Shown: positions 60,901 to 64,000 of the stretch, piece by piece
Numbering within the stretch: position 1 is the stretch's first letter
How the letters are laid out: every line of letters begins with the position of its first letter
Source of the DNA: Azolla caroliniana
Taxonomy: Eukaryota > Polypodiophyta
NCBI GenBank assembly: GCA_043228905.1
Contig: JBHGNT010000018.1
Span: 3,038,001 to 3,102,000 of the forward strand
Direction of reading: 5' to 3'
Length of the DNA: 64,000 nt
Made by a program: the position numbers and the translations under genes
Notes under the pieces: generated by a model
Databases searched by the model: none
What the model was told of the DNA's origin: nothing
The model's input: the letters and a program-made list of their open reading frames with translations, nothing else

Positions 60901-63286
60901 TACAAATGGCATGACTTTTTCTCCAAAAGTATGTATTTTTTTGCTCCTTGATTATGCGTAAATATCACCAATTATTGACTTACAGGAACGTATTTTTTAT
61001 TTTTATAATGGTAAAATATTACTAGGTGAAGATTATTATAAGTAAATTTATATGATTATGAAAAATGATATTAGAAGAGGGTACTACCAAATTGGTAGAG
61101 TTTTGTGGTTTATTATTCTTTCACAAGAACATGTCACGTTCACATGGTGAAAGAAAGAAAAGAAAGATATATTAACGTCTTCTAAGAGGTCAAAATGGCC
61201 TATAAGACCAAACAAGAGATATTACATCTTAAGTGTTGTCTCATCTCTGAGAACAACAAATCAAAATAAATAAATGTTACTAAGTAAAAAAAAAGTAAAA
61301 AAGATAAAAAGAATCTCGTTATCCGTACATGTAAAATTCTGAAGTCAGATATATTATAATTTTTGTGTTCGAAAGACGTCTAGCATAGGTTGATCCAAAA
61401 CGGAGAGGTCTCCGAAACGATGGAAGCACTTGTGATGGCTGGAGATAATGGCCTTTATTTGTCGATGACAAGGGTGGTGGGATCGATGGCAAGGGCTTGA
61501 TGAGGAATCCATTCGCCAATGTTTGTAAAGTGTGCCTTATTTGTTGATGACAAGGTATTGATGATGAATCCATCTGCCGATGTGTGTAAAATGTGCCTTA
61601 TCTGTTGATGACAAGGGCTTGATGATAAATCCATCCTCTGATGTGTGTAAAAAGTGTCTCTTATAGTGGGTCATCTTCCTACCAATTGGTATTTTGGGGT
61701 TGCTCCATTTTATCAGTTCGGATCACTCTATTCTTTTCCACTTTGGTCATGTTTAGATGGGGAAATTCAAGCTATATTGGAACAAGGGAAGTGCATTTAT
61801 GCTTATGCCATGTGACTCGAACCATTGTCCCATTTCAGCATACAAGCAAGGAGTGTCTCCATGTTCAGCAAGTTGTTTTGTTGACATAAGTGTCAATCTT
61901 GAGAACGTTTGTTTAAGGAACTCTCAAAGCCATTAGATACAGGTCACTGATTGGAATAATGCTCCCATCTCTGCCTGGATTATATCATGAGGCACTGATC
62001 CTTTGTTCCTTTTCATGCGGGCAATCATTGAGACTAAAGGTCTCCTAAATATTTCCAGTTATTTGCCTTGTTAAGACTTGGTTCCCATGTTTCTACTGCA
62101 TAGAGAAGAGTTGGTGTCATCAGTGTATCAAATAGCCACGATTTAGTTCATGGCTCTCAGAACTGCAGATGTGCACATTGTCTTTCGAGAGCACCAAGGG
62201 CTGCATATCCATGAGAAAATCAGGCACAAACAGAAGTAAAAAAGATAAATGATTCAACACTATTAGTATGGTATTCTTTTGGCTTTCTCATTATTTAATG
62301 TGAAATCAAAACTAAAAGAAATGTTAATTCATTTCCCCACTTTTTAACCCTGCGGAAAACCTTCTTATTTTTTTACTCATTAATTTCACAGTTCTTTCCT
62401 TTTTCTTTTGTTAGACAAGAGTCATTTTAGGATTATGAGATGTTTTAAAAGGGTTTTACAGATTTTAGAATTTACTTCTACTTTTTCAATTCTTGAATTT
62501 TGTTGTTAATTTAGTATATTATTGAATATTATTGTACTATTTGAGATAACAACCTTGATAAAATCTAAAAATATCCAGAGAATAAGTTGCGAATGAATTG
62601 TAGAAATATGAAAAGTGAAGTATGTCGTCGTTACACAAATGATATTCATTCTGTTGAGAATCAAGCTCAGCTTGTGTGAACATGTGCTTATGAAGAAAAG
62701 GACGATGTGTGAAAAAGTGTGTGAGCACACTTACTTGTAATCCGTGTCGTTGTCGAGTGTTAATGTGGTCAAAGAATATTAGATATTCTTATGACAAAAT
62801 TGTACTCAAGTGGATATCTTGGTTAGATTCCATCAACACATTTAATATGGCAGCCCTTTGAGGACTTGAATATAAAACCCCCTTTGCCCATTATGTTTTG
62901 TTGATGATCTTTACTTAATTAATATAGCTCTCTTCAGTGCATAAGCTGTCAAACCCCTACTGTGTGTTTTCTTATTTTCTGGTTATTCTCTCTGATTCCT
63001 TCTCTTGCTTATACACTAACTCACACACACACACACACACACATTACGCTTCTGAATACTCAACTCTACTAGAGTTAGATTCTTTACACATTCAAATGTA
63101 TCACAATCATCTGAACGTAAACTGATGTTTGACCATCTGTAGTTTAATCAATTCTATCATTGTAATTCATGTAATACACTTTATCTCCAACTTTTTGCAA
63201 TATTCTAATTGGTTTAATTTACTCCTTTTTCTCCAGGTAACAATAACATGTTAACTATATTCTTCATGTGGGCTCCTGTGGTCTTG
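48955..63286 (+). CDS. Callose synthase (1,3-beta-glucan synthase, CalS9/CalS10 type), 5' part
   Basis: Twenty exons read in phase, 706 residues: 48955-49171, 51367-51464, 51561-51667, 51950-52061, 53148-53258, 53343-53462, 53561-53659, 53771-53868, 53952-54063, 55386-55511, 57509-57585, 57705-57789, 58028-58138, 58227-58326, 59155-59278, 59880-60051, 60125-60177, 60671-60731, 60844-60928, 63237-63286. The enzyme makes callose at the plasma membrane from UDP-glucose. N-terminal domain marks are YGHAYSLSQNLDP, GRGVLQFKTGLM, TDNVRNQREHLVLLLANAQ, LCIWGEAANVRFLPEGICYI, WRNYDDFNEFFW and KTSFVEHRTFLHLYHSF, followed by membrane segments and ERYFVGRGLFE. Many short exons and RGVLQFKTGLM point to the CalS9/CalS10 (GSL10/GSL8) branch. 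The full protein is near 1,900 residues, so catalytic domains lie beyond the window. A TGA may open the next exon (see findings). Start is MARLRHVPQN. Confidence 0.9.
50513..51010. mobile_element. LTR-like repeat in callose synthase intron 1
   Basis: Starts TGTTGAGGGC and ends near CTTATAACA, the TG...CA form of an LTR. Shares CAGTG(T/G)CCCATACCACC, CCTCACCAATAG, GTAGCTAGT, GGGTTTGTCCCAA and GGATAA with a copy in intron 9. No internal coding region follows, so a solo LTR is likely. Confidence 0.45.
52150..52375 (-). mobile_element. LINE/SINE 3'-end-like repeat with (TTTC)n, intron 4
   Basis: Carries GACTTGAGAATCTTACATG, TTTGATTTGTTGTTCT, ATGTAATCTCTTGTTTG, AGGCCATTTTGACCTCTTAAAA and AATATATC(TTTC)n. 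The same text is found at 57008-57262 and reversed at 56603-56845 and 61149-61460. The microsatellite end suggests a retroposon 3' terminus. Orientation is taken as minus so that all copies are described consistently. Confidence 0.6.
52389..52868 (-). other. Unassigned 159-codon open frame in intron 4
   Basis: A long open frame antisense to the callose synthase gene, within intron 4. It has no recognisable domain, no transposase or polymerase motif, and no partner exons. It may be chance or a transposon remnant. Confidence 0.2.
54730..55110. mobile_element. LTR fragment with primer-binding site, intron 9
   Basis: Resembles the intron 1 repeat (CAGTGGCCCATACCACCGAA, CCTCACCAATAGAGTCTCAAC, GGGTTTGTCCCAACTCCTAGG). 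Right after its end, CTATAACA, comes TGGTACCAGAG, one base from the TGGTATCAGAG primer-binding site for initiator tRNA-Met in plant LTR retrotransposons. This supports an LTR origin. No gag or polymerase follows before exon 10. Confidence 0.55.
55956..56592 (+). pseudogene. LINE reverse transcriptase relic in callose synthase intron 10
   Basis: Broken frames give LLRGINALYESVLGEV, IGVKQGCPLSSTLFHLYIDD, LYISRS-like text from YLGVTF, and GGYAA-LERREELI, the same LINE lineage as the relic at 18.7-20.2 kb. The catalytic YADD region is frameshifted and reads NDIVLI after a tyrosine codon. A (CA)n tract interrupts it. It stops exactly where the inverted-repeat arm begins. Confidence 0.65.
56603..57262. 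repeat. Inverted repeat (potential hairpin) in callose synthase intron 10
   Basis: Left arm 56603-56845 runs from (GAAA)n and ATATTAACGTC through AAGAGGCCAAAATGG to TTTGTCTTTGAAAGATCTCTA. Right arm 57008-57262 starts TAGAGATCTTTCAAAGACAAA and returns through GGCCATTTTGGCCTCTTAAAA to (TTTC/TATC)n. About 160 bp separates the arms. Both arms are copies of the dispersed (TTTC)n-ended repeat. Confidence 0.75.
61149..61480 (+). mobile_element. (GAAA)n-started dispersed repeat in intron 19
   Basis: Fourth copy of the repeat seen in introns 4 and 10: GAAAGATATATTAACGTCTTC, AAGAGGTCAAAATGGCC, TTAAGTGTTGTCTCATC, AATCAAAATAAA, then TAGCATAGGTTGATCCA and GGAGATAATGGCCTTTA. It matches the left arm of the intron 10 inverted repeat and continues beyond it. 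Confidence 0.6.
61485..62245 (-). pseudogene. LINE relic plus 3-copy minisatellite in intron 19
   Basis: The minus strand from 62245 downward reads GYAALGALERQCAHLQ, WLFDTLMTPTLLYAVETW, matching GYACLSLLERQC and WLFDSLVTPSLMY of the LINE at 19.5-20.2 kb, with several stops. At its low-coordinate side a unit of about 65 bp (GATGACAAGG, TTGATGA, AATCCAT, GTGTGTAAA) repeats three times over 61485-61660. Confidence 0.55.
62995..63045. repeat. (CA)n microsatellite in intron 19
   Basis: A run of about 12 CA units near 63022-63045 within the intron before exon 20. Similar short runs, (TTTC)n at 59029-59048 and (AT)n at 49577-49596, occur in other introns of this gene. Confidence 0.85.
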
Positions 63287-64000
63287 GTATGTACATGCCA
63301 CATTCTCCCACTTTTTAATGTTTAAATAGTGCTGCTGTACGCACATGTTTCACAGTGATATTTTCTTGATGTTTGGATATGCGTATGCTTTGGGCTATTT
63401 GAAAGTGCTTCATCTTACTTGGAATCTGATAAAAAGGTTTATACTGGAAGCATACACTACAATTTGACACAGTTTCTAAAAGTCTAGCTAGTATCCTGCG
63501 CACAAGAGATCAAGAAATTTATTAGGAGATCAGAAATTCACAAACAACTAATGCACAATTTTTAGAAAACAAGTTGCTGATTCGTATAAGATGATTACTT
63601 GAAGAAAACTGTTTTCAGCTGATTCCAGTATTCTTCTTTTGGAAGAATGTTTGACATCGTGAGAATAGGATTACAGCTTTCATACTGAGCATGATAACCT
63701 GGTTGTTAGAGTCCAGATCTATCGGCAGTGAGAGACAGACCCATGTGCCCATCGGTGTCCCATACCACCACGAATGGACAAGGTTTGTACCCTGGTAGCT
63801 AAGGGAACTCTTGAGAGCCTTGGCACACTGCAGAGTCTGACATGACGTAGAATAATTGATCCCCATAAGTCTGCAATGGCAGGAGATAATAACCTTCATC
63901 TGTCAATGATAAGGGTGGTGAGGTCATGGTCCAGGAGGATGGCCTACGTGCATGTCAAATTTCTATTGCCTGATCTATTGTATCCCCTTTGCAAATCCTA
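63287..64000 (+). other. Callose synthase intron/next exon region and repeat relic
   Basis: After exon 20 the next exon candidate follows TTTCACAG at 63355 and reads (TGA) YFLDVWIC, resembling the family's IYLMDIHIW. From about 63700 the text (GTGTCCCATACCACCAC, GGAGATAATAACCTTCATCTGTC, GATAAGGGTGGTGAGGTC) belongs to the same dispersed repeats seen in introns 1, 9 and 19. The gene continues beyond the window. Confidence 0.45.

Overview
This window reads as nuclear DNA of a flowering plant. The genes are split by GT-AG introns, intergenic DNA is AT-rich with many micro- and minisatellites, and the recognisable proteins are plant families: folate-biopterin transporter, acyl-lipid thioesterase, remorin, LURP-one-related and callose synthase. 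No operons, CRISPR arrays or intact tRNA genes were seen. The species cannot be fixed from the sequence. All exon models below were built by hand from reading-frame continuity, splice dinucleotides and family resemblance.

Layout. 1-5 kb: a two-exon folate-biopterin transporter (+) whose putative TATA region is tandemly duplicated. 5-9.6 kb: intergenic DNA with tandem repeats. 9.7-11 kb: a two-exon gene for an uncharacterised plant protein with a glycine-rich C-terminal helix. 13.3-17.8 kb: a five-exon hot-dog-fold acyl thioesterase with a transit-like N-terminus (-). 17.9-20.6 kb: two copies of a MITE-like repeat flanking a dead LINE. 22-25.8 kb: a six-exon remorin gene (+). 25.8-31.3 kb: intergenic DNA with SINE-like fragments and microsatellites. 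31.3-33 kb: a LURP-one-related gene (-), last exon not found. 36.9-42.6 kb: a transposon graveyard with an LTR-element gag relic, an L1-type LINE relic, two more MITE-like copies and a tandem array with exon-like units. 43.1-45 kb: an intronless, GC-rich exostosin-like (GT47) pseudogene directly behind nine copies of an 82-bp repeat. 48.5-64 kb: the 5' part of a large callose synthase gene (CalS9/CalS10 type, +) with 20 exons read (706 residues), introns loaded with repeats, and a promoter holding a same-strand cluster of W-box cores. The gene runs off the right edge.

The genes are independent loci, not a cluster of linked function. Remorin, LURP-one-related and callose synthase are all families tied to membrane, wall or defence biology, but nothing here shows that they act together. 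The most distinctive signals are the exostosin-like GC island with its 82-bp array, the W-box cluster, a MITE-like family found twice at LINE truncation points, and an inverted repeat inside a callose synthase intron.
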